A DNA stretch of 64,000 nucleotides from Flavobacterium psychrophilum (GCA_945874225.1 CAMCFT010000016.1:1-64000), one strand, 5' to 3'; positions 47,982-57,937 are shown, counted from the stretch's first letter. Program-made: numbers and translations. The notes: a model not told the origin generated them from the letters alone.

Positions 47982-49334
47982 TTAAAATCCTAAAATCAGT
48001 CTCGCTATTGTAAAATAAATAAGAATTCCGCAAATATCATTACTGGTAGTGATAAATGGCCCTGTTGCGAGTGCAGGGTCAATTCCGAATTTATCCAGCA
48101 ATAATGGGACAAATGTCCCGATGAGCGATGCAATAATAATTACCGAAACTAATGCAATAGTAACAATAATTCCAATTATAAATTCAACTTTTAAAAGAAA
48201 ATGACTTCCCAAAAATAAAATGATTGCCAGAATCACTCCATTCAATAAACTCAATGAGACTTCTTTTATCAATCTGTTGAACAATGAACCGCTCAAGGTG
48301 TCGTTCGCCAAACCTTGTACAATAATTGCCGAAGATTGCACACCCACATTTCCTGCCATTGCAGCTATAAGTGGTGTAAAAAAGAATAAATTCCCGTGTT
48401 GCAACATAGCGTCGCCAAACAAACCGAGGACTTTTACAGATATAAACCCTCCCAAAAGCGCTAAAACTAACCAAGGCAAGCGAGCTTTTGTCAACTCCAG
48501 AATACTATCATCCGCTTCAACATCTTGTGAGATACCGGCAGCTAATTGATAATCCTCATTTGCTTCGTCCTTGATTACATCCACGATATCATCGATGGTG
48601 ATTCGGCCAACCAATCGCCCCAATTCATCAATTACAGGAATGGCTTCCAAGTCATATTTTTGCATAATTCGAGCAACCTCAACGTCTTCAGCATCGACAT
48701 TCACCGAATTTAATTTTTTGATATAAACTTCGCTAATTGGCGTTTTTGCTGATGTTGTCAACAAATCCTTGAGCGACAAACGGCCTAATAATCTGTCTTC
48801 ATCATCAACCACATAAATAGAATGTACTCTTGAAATATTTTCGGCCTGGACTCTCATTTGCTTTATGCAAGTGAAAACGTTCCAGTTTTCGTTGACTTTC
48901 ACCAACTCTTTATGCATAATTCCACCCGCAGTATCCTCGTCATAACGCAACAAATCAACAATGTCTTTGGCATGTTCAACATCGTGAAGTTCAGATATTA
49001 CTTTTTGTTTTTTGCTTTGTGAAAGTTCAGCAATAATATCCGCCGCATCATTAGTTTCAAGCTCGTCAAGTTCTTCGGCAATTTCTTTTGGCGAAAGCCT
49101 GCTCAATATATTTTCCCGCAAATCATCTTCTAATTCAAGAAGAATCTCGGCGGTTTTTTCGCTATCTAAAACCTTGAAAATATAAGTTGCTTCATCAAAA
49201 TCGAGCTCATCTAGAATTTCGGCAATATCAGCGTGATGCAAATCATTCAGTAAAACTTCCAATTGCTGGTCGTTTTTACTCTGAATAAGTTGCTCTAATT
49301 CTTGGATTAGATCTTTGCTGATTTTAAACTCCAT
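47982..49334 (-). CDS. mgtE: Magnesium transporter MgtE
   Basis: The 450-residue channel has an N-terminal superhelical MgtE_N domain (~1-130, many acidic residues), a CBS pair (~135-255) and five membrane helices (~285-450) with the pore region [23 protein letters not shown] and [18 protein letters not shown]. The cytosolic domains sense Mg2+ and close the channel. Its start overlaps the end of rsmA by 11 bases, so the two are coupled. Confidence 0.96.
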   Translation of the reverse strand: MEFKISKDLIQELEQLIQSKNDQQLEVLLNDLHHADIAEILDELDFDEATYIFKVLDSEKTAEILLELEDDLRENILSRLSPKEIAEELDELETNDAADIIAELSQSKKQKVISELHDVEHAKDIVDLLRYDEDTAGGIMHKELVKVNENWNVFTCIKQMRVQAENISRVHSIYVVDDEDRLLGRLSLKDLLTTSAKTPISEVYIKKLNSVNVDAEDVEVARIMQKYDLEAIPVIDELGRLVGRITIDDIVDVIKDEANEDYQLAAGISQDVEADDSILELTKARLPWLVLALLGGFISVKVLGLFGDAMLQHGNLFFFTPLIAAMAGNVGVQSSAIIVQGLANDTLSGSLFNRLIKEVSLSLLNGVILAIILFLGSHFLLKVEFIIGIIVTIALVSVIIIASLIGTFVPLLLDKFGIDPALATGPFITTSNDICGILIYFTIARLILGF

Positions 49335-50103
49335 CGGCTTCTATTTTTTGTGTAAGTGCTATAAATTGCTCCACATTAAGTTGTTCTGGACGGAGATTAA
49401 AAACTTCGTCTTCCCTTAAACTATCGGACAAATTTAAGGTTTTTAAACTATTTCTCAAGGTTTTTCTGCGTTGCTGGAAAGCAGTTTTGACGACCGTGAA
49501 AAACAGTTTCTCTCCGCAAGGCAAAGTATAATTTTCTTTTCTGCGCAAACGCAAAACTCCTGATTTAACCTTTGGTGGCGGAATAAAAACGTGCTCGTCA
49601 ACAGTGAATAAATATTCGGCATCGTAAAAAGCCTGGACTAAAACCGATAGAATTCCATACGCTTTTGTTCCCTTTTTTTCGCAAATGCGTTCGGCCACTT
49701 CTTTCTGAAACATTCCTGCAAATTCAGGAATTTGGTTGCGATATTCCAATGCTTTGAATACGATTTGTGTGGAAATATTATAAGGAAAATTCCCGATAAT
49801 GGCGAATTGTTTCCCCTCAAAAACTTCATTAATGTTGTATTTCAGGAAATCTTTAGAGATGATTTTATCCTTTAATTTTGGATAATTCTCATCAAGATAT
49901 GTCACCGATTCTGTGTCGATTTCAATAACGTAAGTATTGATTGGTTTTTCCAATAAATACTTGGTCAAAACTCCCATTCCTGGACCTATTTCTAATACAT
50001 CATCGTAACCTTCAAGATTCAATGTGTCGGCAATTGCTTTGGCAATACTTTCGTCTTTTAAGAAATGCTGTCCGAGGTGTTTTTTGGCTTTTACTTTTTC
50101 CAT
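49324..50103 (-). CDS. rsmA: 16S rRNA dimethyltransferase (A1518/A1519)
   Basis: RsmA (KsgA) dimethylates two adjacent adenines of 16S rRNA during 30S maturation. The start [17 protein letters not shown] is characteristic. The SAM site is [13 protein letters not shown], and the catalytic motif IV reads IGNFPYNIS in place of [13 protein letters not shown] and [12 protein letters not shown] follow. The 259 residues are typical. Loss of function in other bacteria gives kasugamycin resistance (established). Confidence 0.97.
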   Translation of the reverse strand: MEKVKAKKHLGQHFLKDESIAKAIADTLNLEGYDDVLEIGPGMGVLTKYLLEKPINTYVIEIDTESVTYLDENYPKLKDKIISKDFLKYNINEVFEGKQFAIIGNFPYNISTQIVFKALEYRNQIPEFAGMFQKEVAERICEKKGTKAYGILSVLVQAFYDAEYLFTVDEHVFIPPPKVKSGVLRLRRKENYTLPCGEKLFFTVVKTAFQQRRKTLRNSLKTLNLSDSLREDEVFNLRPEQLNVEQFIALTQKIEADGV

Positions 50104-50111
50104 ATTATTTT

Positions 50112-50270
50112 ATTTTGCCACGAAGGCACTAAGGCGCAAAGGTTTTTTGTTTAAATACTGTATTCAAATGGGACACGGATGATACTGATTTTTTACTGAT
50201 GGTCATTTGTTTTTTCTAAATTTAGCATTAAAAAATCTGTGTAAATCCGTTCAATCTGTGGCTAATTATT
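50112..50270. repeat. Degenerate repeats between rsmA and the DUF4286 gene
   Basis: gccacgaaggcactaaggcg, gacacggatgatactgatt and aatctgtgtaaatccgttc-like phrases form imperfect inverted copies (atcc/cagat). These are the same families as at 38.8 and 45.8 kb. No open frame is present. Confidence 0.55.
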
Positions 50271-50287
50271 TTCATACTGAAGCCTTT

Positions 50288-50599
50288 TTAGTGTTCTGAA
50301 ATCAATTCCAGTTCTGTTCTAAATGACAACATTTTGTCTCCAAATAATTGAAGCGCTTCATCACGCAATTTTGGAGCATCTTCTTGATAATATTTTTCCA
50401 AAGTTGCTTTGCTATCGGTTGTATATTGAACAGAATAGGTAGTTCCTCCCATTTCTTCCTCAATTAAAACGCGCACCATTCTTGCCGAAGAAAATTTCCC
50501 TGTGGCCAAAACTTCTGGAATGTGTTTGTGCTGCATCCAAATCATCCATTTTTCGCGGACGCTTTCGTGTATGTTTGTGGTAACGTTGTAAATTATCAT
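50288..50599 (-). CDS. DUF4286 family protein
   Basis: The 103-residue protein has the family pattern MIIYNVTTNIHESVREKWMIWMQHKHIPEVLATGKF and GTTYSVQYTTDSKATLEKYYQEDAPKLRDEAL. It is predicted to be a small alpha/beta ferredoxin-like (dimeric barrel) protein and is conserved in Bacteroidota. The function is unknown. It is bounded upstream by an inverted GC-rich repeat and is on the same strand as the TPR gene. Confidence 0.9.
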   Translation of the reverse strand: MIIYNVTTNIHESVREKWMIWMQHKHIPEVLATGKFSSARMVRVLIEEEMGGTTYSVQYTTDSKATLEKYYQEDAPKLRDEALQLFGDKMLSFRTELELISEH

Positions 50600-50602
50600 A
50601 TC

Positions 50603-50727
50603 AGCCCCCTAACCCCCGAAGGGGGAATCCTACTAGGGGTAAGTAGGGTTAAAGATTAAATTTATTTTTTATTAACAATTCACCATAAATACCAACTCGA
50701 AATTCCCCCTTCGGGGATTAGGGGGCT
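50603..50727. repeat. Inverted 'agccccctaa...gggggaat' repeat pair
   Basis: The 26-bp unit at 50603-50628 (core taacccccgaaggggga) recurs inverted at 50702-50727. The right copy overlaps the end of the TPR gene and supplies its last residues and TAA. The same 26 bases occur inside metG at 60099-60124. Confidence 0.85.
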
Positions 50728-52496
50728 ATGTCTCCTCGTAATTGTCGGTATTTTTTTCGGGCATCCACAAAGTAAATACTGTCTTGATGATTAAAGATTA
50801 TTTTCTCATAAAGCGGTTTTGCCTTATCCGGTTGTTGTAACTTATTGTTATAAATTTCTGCCGAAAAATATAAAGCTTCGTCAATATAAATTCCGTCGCT
50901 GTGTTGCGTTATGATATTTTGATATTGGCTTAAAGCCAAATTATATTCTCCTTGTTTTTCATAAATTTTACCCAAACGCAACAAAGTTACCGCTTCGATT
51001 TCCTGTCCTTTAAAGCTTTTCAAAATCGACTGAAACTGCGCAATCGCTTCCTGATTCCTGTTTTGATATAACAAATAATCCCCTTTGGCAAACTGTTTCA
51101 ATGCGGTTTGTGTCGAATCAGTAACGGTATTATCGTTGATTAAAAGGAAATATTCCAAAGCATCATTGGCAATCAATTGCGTACTTGCCGATTTCAATTC
51201 CTTGAACTGTTTCAACGCCCAGACAAAATCCCCTTGAAAATAACTGGTTTTGGCGGCTTTCAAACTCGCTTCGTGCGCCACGGCATCATTTTTTAAATTC
51301 TCTTCAATTTGGGAATAATAAATTAATGCCTGATTGAATTTTTCTTCGAAAAGCAAAATATCTGCCAATTCCATTTTGGCCTGAGCCGCTTCATAATCGT
51401 TCAATTGCAACTCGAGTGCTTTCTTAATTACTGCTTTTCCTTCTTCGGGTTTTCGTAAATTGAAAGCCACAAAATGCGACTGAATCAGTTGCAAAGATAG
51501 CGTAAATGGACTTATTTCATATTCAGACAACAAACTGGCTAATTCAGAATTGATGGCGGCAAAATCTTTTTCCTGTGCCTTTCCGATTTTCATATCCAGT
51601 AAATAAGAATTGGCTTGGATAAGCAACTCTAAATCTTTGGTGTTTTCCAATACAAAGCCCAAAATTTCTTTGGCCGCTTCCGTATCATCTTCTTCGATGG
51701 CAAGTTGTCCCAAATTCACGATGCTGGAAAGTGATTCCGGATTGCGTTTGAAGATAGCTTTTTCTTGGATAAAAGCCTTGCCAAACTCTTTTTGTTGTAC
51801 ATAATACCAACTCAAATAATGGTTCCAAAAAACATCTTGGTTCTTTTGAGCTCTTATAATTAGTGCTTTTCGCAAAGTTTCATTGAAGTTATCATCGCCT
51901 TCTTCAAACATAAAACGAGCCAATTGGTTTTGGATTTGTACCGAATTTTGTGGGTTTTCAAAAGCTTCATCAAGGAAAGTAGAAATCATCATTTCGGTGT
52001 TGCCCAATTGTCCGTAAAGCATCGCCATTAGATAATTGAAATTGAAATTGGGTTGCAATGCCGTTGCCGTTTGATAGGATTTCAAGGCATATTCCAACAA
52101 GACTTTTCTCTCGAAAGAATTTGAAATTCCGCCCACTTCATTTGGATTTTTCTTAATTCGGTCGATGGCCTCATCGTAGTATTTTTTGGCGGAAGCCTCA
52201 TTTTTTTGCAATTGAAAATTATAACCCAATTCTACTAAAAGATTGCCTTGTTTGTATTTGTCTAATCGCTCTCTTATGGCTTTTTCGGCAATGTCAAATT
52301 GTTGTAATTGCTGGTAGCAATCAATAGTTCGCTGAAAATATTGGGAGTTCGATGGCTGATTTTTTAATAATTCTACAAAACTTATTTTTGCTTTCTCAAA
52401 ATCGCCTTTGTCGAAATAATACTGCGCCAATTGCTCGTTTTGCGAGAAACAAACCAATGAAAAAAACAGGGTGATATGTAGAAAAAATAGTTTCAT
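50718..52496 (-). CDS. Exported tetratricopeptide-repeat protein
   Basis: The 592-residue protein has a signal peptide (LFFLHITLFFSLVCFSQ) and numerous TPR-like helix pairs, for example ALIYYSQIEENLKNDAVAHEASLKAAKTSYFQGDFVWALKQF and YNLALSQYQNIITQHSDGIYIDEALY, which suggests a periplasmic scaffold. Its first 20 residues are nearly identical in sequence and DNA to those of the upstream TlpA protein. Its start overlaps the TlpA stop codon (TAATG). Its stop codon is provided by a palindromic repeat. The specific partner is unknown. Confidence 0.88.
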   Translation of the reverse strand: MKLFFLHITLFFSLVCFSQNEQLAQYYFDKGDFEKAKISFVELLKNQPSNSQYFQRTIDCYQQLQQFDIAEKAIRERLDKYKQGNLLVELGYNFQLQKNEASAKKYYDEAIDRIKKNPNEVGGISNSFERKVLLEYALKSYQTATALQPNFNFNYLMAMLYGQLGNTEMMISTFLDEAFENPQNSVQIQNQLARFMFEEGDDNFNETLRKALIIRAQKNQDVFWNHYLSWYYVQQKEFGKAFIQEKAIFKRNPESLSSIVNLGQLAIEEDDTEAAKEILGFVLENTKDLELLIQANSYLLDMKIGKAQEKDFAAINSELASLLSEYEISPFTLSLQLIQSHFVAFNLRKPEEGKAVIKKALELQLNDYEAAQAKMELADILLFEEKFNQALIYYSQIEENLKNDAVAHEASLKAAKTSYFQGDFVWALKQFKELKSASTQLIANDALEYFLLINDNTVTDSTQTALKQFAKGDYLLYQNRNQEAIAQFQSILKSFKGQEIEAVTLLRLGKIYEKQGEYNLALSQYQNIITQHSDGIYIDEALYFSAEIYNNKLQQPDKAKPLYEKIIFNHQDSIYFVDARKKYRQLRGDIAP

Positions 52497-53389
52497 TAAT
52501 TATCAAATATTTTGGCTAAAAGAAGTTGTAATTCTCGCTTGTTTTTTTCTCCGCCACCTTTCCATTTACCAATAATATTTCCGTTTTTGTCAATTAAAAT
52601 TTTATGTGGAATACCATTTACAAAATAATCTTTCAGAATAGAATCATTATTTTCTAATATCGAAAAATGTCGCCAAGAATCAATTTTCTCTTTCAAAATT
52701 GCTTTTTTCCAAGCCTCTAAATCTTTGTCTTGAGTTATGCTTATAACTTCAAATCCATCGTTGCTGTATTTTTTGTATAATTCTTTTATATAAGGGAGTT
52801 CTTCTCGACAAGGTGCACACCAACTCGCCCAAAAATCTATAAGGATATACTTTTTTTCTTTGTAATCATTTAATGAAAGCTGTTTGTTTTCAATATCCTT
52901 AACTGTAAATTCTGGAGCTCGACTTCCAACTTTACTTTGCTTAAAATAGTTGAGCTGTTTAGCCATTTTTTTTCCGCTATCGCTATTTCTAACTTCTGGA
53001 GATGCATTGGTATAAACTTCTTCAAAATCATCGTAGAAATTTTTCCCGGGTTGCCTTGAAATCTGCTTTTGTACCAATTCTAGACAATAAAGTGAAGATG
53101 GATGTTGTTTTGCATAATCCAGATTAATTTTCAGTTCAGCTATGTCATTTAGGTCCAAAACATCAAATAATTCATCAAATCTAAGCTCTAATTTGCTTTT
53201 AGTTATTGAATCTTTTTCTAATTTAATTTGACTGTCGCACTCCTTCATTAATTTTCTTATTGAATCATTAATTTTGCGAGTGTTGATGTGAAGATTATCC
53301 AATTCTTTTATAATATTGGCTTCATTTTTAGCCAATTGCTCGTTTTGCGAGAAACAAACCAATGAAAAAAACAGGATGATATGTAGAAA
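52426..53389. repeat. 59-bp near-identical direct repeat: duplicated signal-peptide coding segment
   Basis: 52426-52484 and 53331-53389 differ at one base (cagggtgat / caggatgat). Each encodes LHI(T/I)LFFSLVCFSQNEQLA at the N-terminus of the TPR protein and of the TlpA protein respectively. Confidence 0.9.
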
Positions 53390-53401
53390 GAGTTTTTTCA
53401 T
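52496..53401 (-). CDS. TlpA/ResA-like thioredoxin-fold protein
   Basis: The 301-residue exported oxidoreductase has a signal peptide (residues 1-18), a helical N-terminal region (20-150, charged, DUF-like) and a TlpA-type thioredoxin domain (~160-300) with the active site FWASWCAPCREELPYIKEL (Cys195, Cys198). GIPHKILIDKNGNIIGKW contains the cis-Pro-type loop. It probably reduces or handles disulfides in the periplasm. It is translationally coupled with the TPR protein and shares its signal-peptide DNA. Confidence 0.93.
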   Translation of the reverse strand: MKKLFLHIILFFSLVCFSQNEQLAKNEANIIKELDNLHINTRKINDSIRKLMKECDSQIKLEKDSITKSKLELRFDELFDVLDLNDIAELKINLDYAKQHPSSLYCLELVQKQISRQPGKNFYDDFEEVYTNASPEVRNSDSGKKMAKQLNYFKQSKVGSRAPEFTVKDIENKQLSLNDYKEKKYILIDFWASWCAPCREELPYIKELYKKYSNDGFEVISITQDKDLEAWKKAILKEKIDSWRHFSILENNDSILKDYFVNGIPHKILIDKNGNIIGKWKGGGEKNKRELQLLLAKIFDN

Positions 53402-53446
53402 TATAAACTTTTTTTCGCTAAAAAGTACTTAATTCGAAGTCATTTA

Positions 53447-53504
53447 ACCGCAAATTCGCAAATTATTTATAATTTAATAAAAATAAAATTTGCGAATTTG
53501 CGGT
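53447..53504. repeat. 18-bp perfect inverted repeat of the 'gcaaattcgc' family, possible serS terminator
   Basis: accgcaaattcgcaaatt (53447-53464) and its exact complement (53487-53504) flank an AT loop. A related imperfect copy lies at 60960-61018, upstream of the HAD gene. Confidence 0.85.
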
Positions 53505-53522
53505 AAATAAAACAAGCTAAAT

Positions 53523-54794
53523 TTAATCAATAATATCAAACCCACAATAGCTTCGCAAAACCTCAGGAATTACAATACCTTCCGCGGTTTGATAATTTTC
53601 TAAAATTCCTGCTAAAACTCTTGGCAAAGCCAATGAACTTCCGTTTAAGGTGTGTGCCAATTGGTTTTTTCCGTCTTTGTCTTTGAAACGCAGTTTCAAA
53701 CGATTCGCCTGAAAAGTCTCAAAATTAGAAACCGAACTAATTTCTAACCAACGTTCTTGCGCCGTAGAATACACTTCGAAATCATACGTCAACGCTGATG
53801 TGAAACCCATATCGCCGCCACAAAGACGTAATATTCGATACGGTAATTTCAATTCTTGCAAAATACTTTTTACGTGAGCTACCATTCCTTCCAAAGCTTC
53901 GTAGGATTTGTCAGGATGTTCCACTCGCACAATTTCGACTTTGTCAAACTGGTGCAAACGATTCAATCCTCGAACGTGAGCGCCATAAGAACCGGCTTCC
54001 CGACGGAAACAAGGCGTGTAGGCTGTTGCCAAAACCGGCAATTCGTTTTCGTTAAGAATTACGTCACGAAACAAATTCGTAACGGGAACTTCTGCTGTTG
54101 GAATCAAATATAAATTATCGGTGGCATCGTGGTACATTTGCCCTTCTTTATCCGGCAATTGTCCCGTTCCATAAGCCGAAGCTTCGTTGACCATATGCGG
54201 AACTTGGTATTCTTTGTAACCTGCAGCGGTGTTTTTGTCCAAGAAATAAGAAATCAAAGCACGTTGTAATCTGGCTCCTTTTCCTTTGTAAACTGGAAAT
54301 CCTGCGCCGGTAATTTTGTTTCCTAATTCAAAATCGATGATGTCGTATTTTTTTACCAATTCCCAATGTGGTTGCGCACCTTCGTGCAAAACTGGAATGT
54401 CGCCTTCTTGAAAAACGTTTAGGTTTTCCTCGGGAGTTTTTCCTTCGGGAACAATATCGGCAGGAAGATTTGGTAAAGTGTATAGTTTTTCTGAAAGTTC
54501 TGCAGCAAGTTGGTCAGCAGTTTCGGCTAATGCTTTGCTTTTTTCTTTCAACAGAACCGTTTTTTCTTTAAGAATGGCAGCTTTTGATTTTTCGCCACCT
54601 TTCATCAATTCACCAATGTCTTTGGACAGTTTATTAGATTCGGATAAAATTCCATCCAACTCCACTTGTGTGGCGCGACGTTTTTCATCTAGTTGCACGA
54701 TTTCTTCAACAACACTGGTGGCATCCATATTTCGTTTTGCCAAAGCCTTGATTACTTTTTCCTGATTCTCTCTAATAAATGCGATTTGTAACAT
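53523..54794 (-). CDS. serS: Seryl-tRNA synthetase
   Basis: SerS charges tRNA-Ser. An N-terminal coiled-coil arm (~1-110) precedes a class II catalytic core. Motif 2 reads PCFRREAGSYG with GLNRLHQFDKVE, and motif 3 is in LNGSSLALPRVLAGILENYQ. The residue pattern TAEVPVTNLF also fits. The 423-residue length is normal. A -7 box TAAATTTG lies on the minus strand at 54846-54839. Confidence 0.98.
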   Translation of the reverse strand: MLQIAFIRENQEKVIKALAKRNMDATSVVEEIVQLDEKRRATQVELDGILSESNKLSKDIGELMKGGEKSKAAILKEKTVLLKEKSKALAETADQLAAELSEKLYTLPNLPADIVPEGKTPEENLNVFQEGDIPVLHEGAQPHWELVKKYDIIDFELGNKITGAGFPVYKGKGARLQRALISYFLDKNTAAGYKEYQVPHMVNEASAYGTGQLPDKEGQMYHDATDNLYLIPTAEVPVTNLFRDVILNENELPVLATAYTPCFRREAGSYGAHVRGLNRLHQFDKVEIVRVEHPDKSYEALEGMVAHVKSILQELKLPYRILRLCGGDMGFTSALTYDFEVYSTAQERWLEISSVSNFETFQANRLKLRFKDKDGKNQLAHTLNGSSLALPRVLAGILENYQTAEGIVIPEVLRSYCGFDIID

Positions 54795-54838
54795 AACTTA
54801 ATTTTTTAACTCTTTGTTTGTTTTTCAATATAAGGAAG

Positions 54839-54846
54839 CAAATTTA
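54839..54846 (-). promoter_or_regulatory. -7 box of serS
   Basis: TAAATTTG on the minus strand matches TAnnTTTG, 45 bases before the start. No -33 TTTG is evident. Confidence 0.5.
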
Positions 54847-54987
54847 AGGAAATGTTTTTATAAAAAGGGGGAATCAAAAAGTTAAGAACGATTTAGACGG
54901 TAATGTTGAATTGTGTTTGCTCTTTTTCCTGTATAAAAGATTGCATTTCTGATAGATTACTTATTTTTACCATAAATTTTTTAGTCT

Positions 54988-56907
54988 ATGAAAAAAATAT
55001 TTCTCTTCGGTTTTCTATTGATTTCATCTTTCGTTTTTTCGCAGGATAATCTTGTTTTATTTGAAAAAATGAGAGCTTCTGAAGCTAATTCTGCTTCAAA
55101 ACTGATGTTAGTAAAAACGAATCCCAACACTGCAAATTATGATATTACGTATCATAAATTAGAATTTACTATCAATCCGGCAGTTTATTTTATATCGGGG
55201 AAAATAACCACAACTTACACTGCTTTGTCAGATATGGTGAGTCTAACTTTCGATTTATCAAATACATTGACCGTAAGTTCTGTAAAAAGAGGAATTGACA
55301 ATCTAACTTATACCCAAAGCCCTACGGAATTAAAAATTACTTTACCAGCGACACAGCCAACAGGAACTTCGGAAACAGTAGAAATCACCTATTCGGGTGC
55401 GCCTTCCTCTTCGGGATTTGGATCATTTATGCAAAGCACGCACGGAACTTCTCCAATTATTTGGACATTGTCAGAACCTTTCGGAGCAATGAATTGGTGG
55501 CCTTGCAAGCAAGATTTGAACGATAAAGTGAACAGTATTGATGTCTATATTACTGCTCCAAGTCAATATACAAGTGTTTCTAACGGCGTCGAACCTGAAG
55601 CTCCAGTTATTAATGGATTGAATAAAACGACTCATTTTCACCACGGTTATCCAATTCCTGCTTATTTGATTTGTATGGCAGTAACTGATTATTCCGTTTA
55701 CAATCAAATTGGCGGAACTATTCCAAATGAATACCCAATTGTCAATTATATTTATCCGGAAAGTTTAACTCCAACTCTTCAAAATCAATTGGCACAAACC
55801 CCGTTGATATTAAATCTCTTTGAAAATTTATTCGAAACCTATCCATTTCATACCGAAAAATACGGTCACGCCCAGTTTGGTTGGGGGGGTGGAATGGAGC
55901 ATACCACGGTTTCGTTTATGGTCAGCTTTGGCAGACAATTAATTGCTCACGAAATGGCGCATCAATGGTTTGGCGACAAAATTACTTGCGGCACTTGGAA
56001 AGATATTTGGCTCAATGAGGGATTTGCTACCTATTTAGCCTCGATGGTTATCGAAAATTTTGACGGACAAGCGGCTTTTATTGCTGATAAAACCAATATG
56101 ATTAACTCCATTACTTCGATTACAAACGGCGCTGTATATTTGACTGATGCCGAAGCATTGAATGTGAATCGAATTTTTGACTCGCGTTTATCTTATCGTA
56201 AAGGAGCGATGGTTTTAAATATGCTTCGATTCAAATTAGGTGATGCCGTGTTTTTTCAGGGATTAAAAAATTATTTATCCGACTCGAATCTGGCGTATAA
56301 ATATGCTGTTACCTCCAATTTGCAGTCAAATCTCGAAGCGGTTTATGGAAGCAGTTTAACCGAATTTTTCAGCGATTGGGTTTATAATCAAGGTTATCCA
56401 ACTTATTCTATTGCTGTTCAAAATAATTTTAATGGAACAGTTTCTTTAAGTGTGAATCAAACGCAATCCGATGCATCGGTGCCTTTTTTCGAAATGCCAG
56501 TTCCTGTTCGGGTTTTTGGTGCTAGTGGAGAACAAATGGATTTAGTTTTAAACAATACTTCCAATGGAGAAACTTTTGTTAAAAATGTTCCTTTTGTGGT
56601 TACAAGCGTAGTTTTTGATCCAAATAAAGATTTAATTTCTAAAAATTCCAGCGTTACATTGGCCGTTGAAAATTTCAAATTAGAAAGCGTAAAGTTATAT
56701 CCAAACCCAGCAAATAATAGAATATCTCTCGATTTTCCAAAGCAAATTTCTCTTCAAAAAACTATCATTTATAACGCTTTAGGTCAAAAAGTTAAAGAAA
56801 CAACTTTGGCTACTTCTTGGGATGTAAGTGCTTTTTCGGAAGGAGTTTATTTTATGACGCTATATACAAATGAGGGAACTAAACAAATTCAGTTTGTGAA
56901 AAAGTAA
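54988..56907 (+). CDS. Secreted M1-family aminopeptidase with T9SS sorting domain
   Basis: The 639-residue protein has a signal peptide (FLLISSFVFSQ, 19 residues). The N-terminal beta domain precedes the catalytic core with GGGMEHTTVSF, an aminopeptidase exopeptidase motif in which His stands in place of Asn. The zinc motif HEMAH (321-325) and Glu344 (WLNEGFATYL) give HExxH-18-E. A Tyr in the LSYRKGAMVL region may be the transition-state residue. The C-terminal ~75 residues (VKLYPNPANNR...GVYFMTLYTNEGTKQIQFVKK) are a type A T9SS signal. It probably trims peptides outside the cell. Confidence 0.93.
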   Translation: MKKIFLFGFLLISSFVFSQDNLVLFEKMRASEANSASKLMLVKTNPNTANYDITYHKLEFTINPAVYFISGKITTTYTALSDMVSLTFDLSNTLTVSSVKRGIDNLTYTQSPTELKITLPATQPTGTSETVEITYSGAPSSSGFGSFMQSTHGTSPIIWTLSEPFGAMNWWPCKQDLNDKVNSIDVYITAPSQYTSVSNGVEPEAPVINGLNKTTHFHHGYPIPAYLICMAVTDYSVYNQIGGTIPNEYPIVNYIYPESLTPTLQNQLAQTPLILNLFENLFETYPFHTEKYGHAQFGWGGGMEHTTVSFMVSFGRQLIAHEMAHQWFGDKITCGTWKDIWLNEGFATYLASMVIENFDGQAAFIADKTNMINSITSITNGAVYLTDAEALNVNRIFDSRLSYRKGAMVLNMLRFKLGDAVFFQGLKNYLSDSNLAYKYAVTSNLQSNLEAVYGSSLTEFFSDWVYNQGYPTYSIAVQNNFNGTVSLSVNQTQSDASVPFFEMPVPVRVFGASGEQMDLVLNNTSNGETFVKNVPFVVTSVVFDPNKDLISKNSSVTLAVENFKLESVKLYPNPANNRISLDFPKQISLQKTIIYNALGQKVKETTLATSWDVSAFSEGVYFMTLYTNEGTKQIQFVKK

Positions 56908-56960
56908 ACTTTAAACGCAGTTAGTGGATTTTAAAAAAGCGATGTTATATTGAGTTTCTG

Positions 56961-57500
56961 TTATACTCTTTTAATCTCGTGACCCACAAATTCTTCCAAA
57001 GTGGCAAACATATCATCTACGGAAAGCACTTCGAAATCGGGATGGGTTTTTAGAAAATTGGCGTTCAAATCAATTAGATTTTCATCTATTTCGAAAAAGG
57101 TGTCATTGTTGAGCAAATCTCGAATAGGATTTACGCCGTCTAGTTTGCCTTTTAGGAATTTATTGAGCTTCACGCTGCTCATTAATTTTACTTTTTTGGA
57201 TTGTTGTTGAAATAATTCCAAGTGCTTTTCGGCGCCAATTAACGCCAAACCTTCTTCTATCAACTCGTTCAATTCCTTGTCCCAACTCGAATTATATACA
57301 AATTGAGCAAAATTCCCTTCGGTATATTGTGATGCATAATAATCTAAATAATAACTCATTATCGCATCTTCGTGAATCAAATCATCGTTCACGCCTTCTT
57401 CGCGCATTAAATTGATTACTGAAATATTAGAATTGATTACATCTTGGAGATTTTCACTATTAAAGGCTGTTTCTGAAATAATTATTCTACCGAATTCCAT
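56961..57500 (-). CDS. DMP19-like family protein
   Basis: The 179-residue cytosolic acidic protein has the motif MSYYLDYYASQYTEGNFAQFVYNSSWDKELNELIEEGL, characteristic of DMP19/DUF4375 proteins. Neisseria DMP19 is a DNA-mimic regulator (family knowledge), but whether that holds here is unknown. It stands alone between repeats. Confidence 0.75.
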   Translation of the reverse strand: MEFGRIIISETAFNSENLQDVINSNISVINLMREEGVNDDLIHEDAIMSYYLDYYASQYTEGNFAQFVYNSSWDKELNELIEEGLALIGAEKHLELFQQQSKKVKLMSSVKLNKFLKGKLDGVNPIRDLLNNDTFFEIDENLIDLNANFLKTHPDFEVLSVDDMFATLEEFVGHEIKRV

Positions 57501-57567
57501 AGGTTTTGTGTTTGATGATTTGGTGCAAAATTCGGGTAAATAATAACAGAAAAGAAATATTCTTCAA

Positions 57568-57598
57568 CCTTTGTCAAAGTTTTGAACTTTGACAAAGG
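57568..57598. repeat. Perfect 13-bp hairpin 'cctttgtcaaagt'
   Basis: cctttgtcaaagt / actttgacaaagg with a 5-base loop lies upstream of the DMP19-like gene. The phrase is seen widely in Flavobacterium intergenic DNA (general knowledge). Confidence 0.7.
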
Positions 57599-57612
57599 TG
57601 TTTTTGGAAATA

Positions 57613-57649
57613 AAAAAAAAGCCACATTAATGAAAATGCAGCTTTTAAA
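57613..57649 (-). terminator. Likely terminator of the CDGSH gene
   Basis: aaaagccacatt and aatgcagctttt form an imperfect stem with a T-run on the minus strand, 24 bases after the CDGSH stop codon. Confidence 0.6.
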
Positions 57650-57672
57650 ATATTTTATCAAAAAAGGGGTCT

Positions 57673-57900
57673 TTAGCTTGTTTTCATTGGTGGCAAATCA
57701 AATGCTTTAGAATCACCTTCGAAATTATTACGGTGCGAACCATCGCAAAAAGGTTTGTTGGATGATAATCCACAACGACACAGACCTAATGCAGTTCTTC
57801 CTTCTAGGCCATAAATTACCCCATCTTGGTCCATTATTTCAAAATCACCTTCGATTTTTATCGATCCGTTTTTATTGATTATTAGTTTAGTCTTGATCAT
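57673..57900 (-). CDS. CDGSH iron-sulfur protein
   Basis: The 75-residue protein carries the CDGSH motif LCRCGLSSNKPFCDGSH, with three Cys and one His that ligate a [2Fe-2S] cluster. The N-terminal beta hairpin KTKLIINKNGSIKIEGDFEI is typical of short bacterial members. The role (electron transfer or cluster handling) is not established. A -7 box TATATTTG lies at 57937-57930. Confidence 0.95.
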   Translation of the reverse strand: MIKTKLIINKNGSIKIEGDFEIMDQDGVIYGLEGRTALGLCRCGLSSNKPFCDGSHRNNFEGDSKAFDLPPMKTS

Positions 57901-57929
57901 ATTGTTTTTGTTTTAGTGGTCAAAGATTG

Positions 57930-57937
57930 CAAATATA
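57930..57937 (-). promoter_or_regulatory. -7 box of the CDGSH gene
   Basis: TATATTTG on the minus strand matches TAnnTTTG, 30 bases upstream of the start. Confidence 0.5.
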
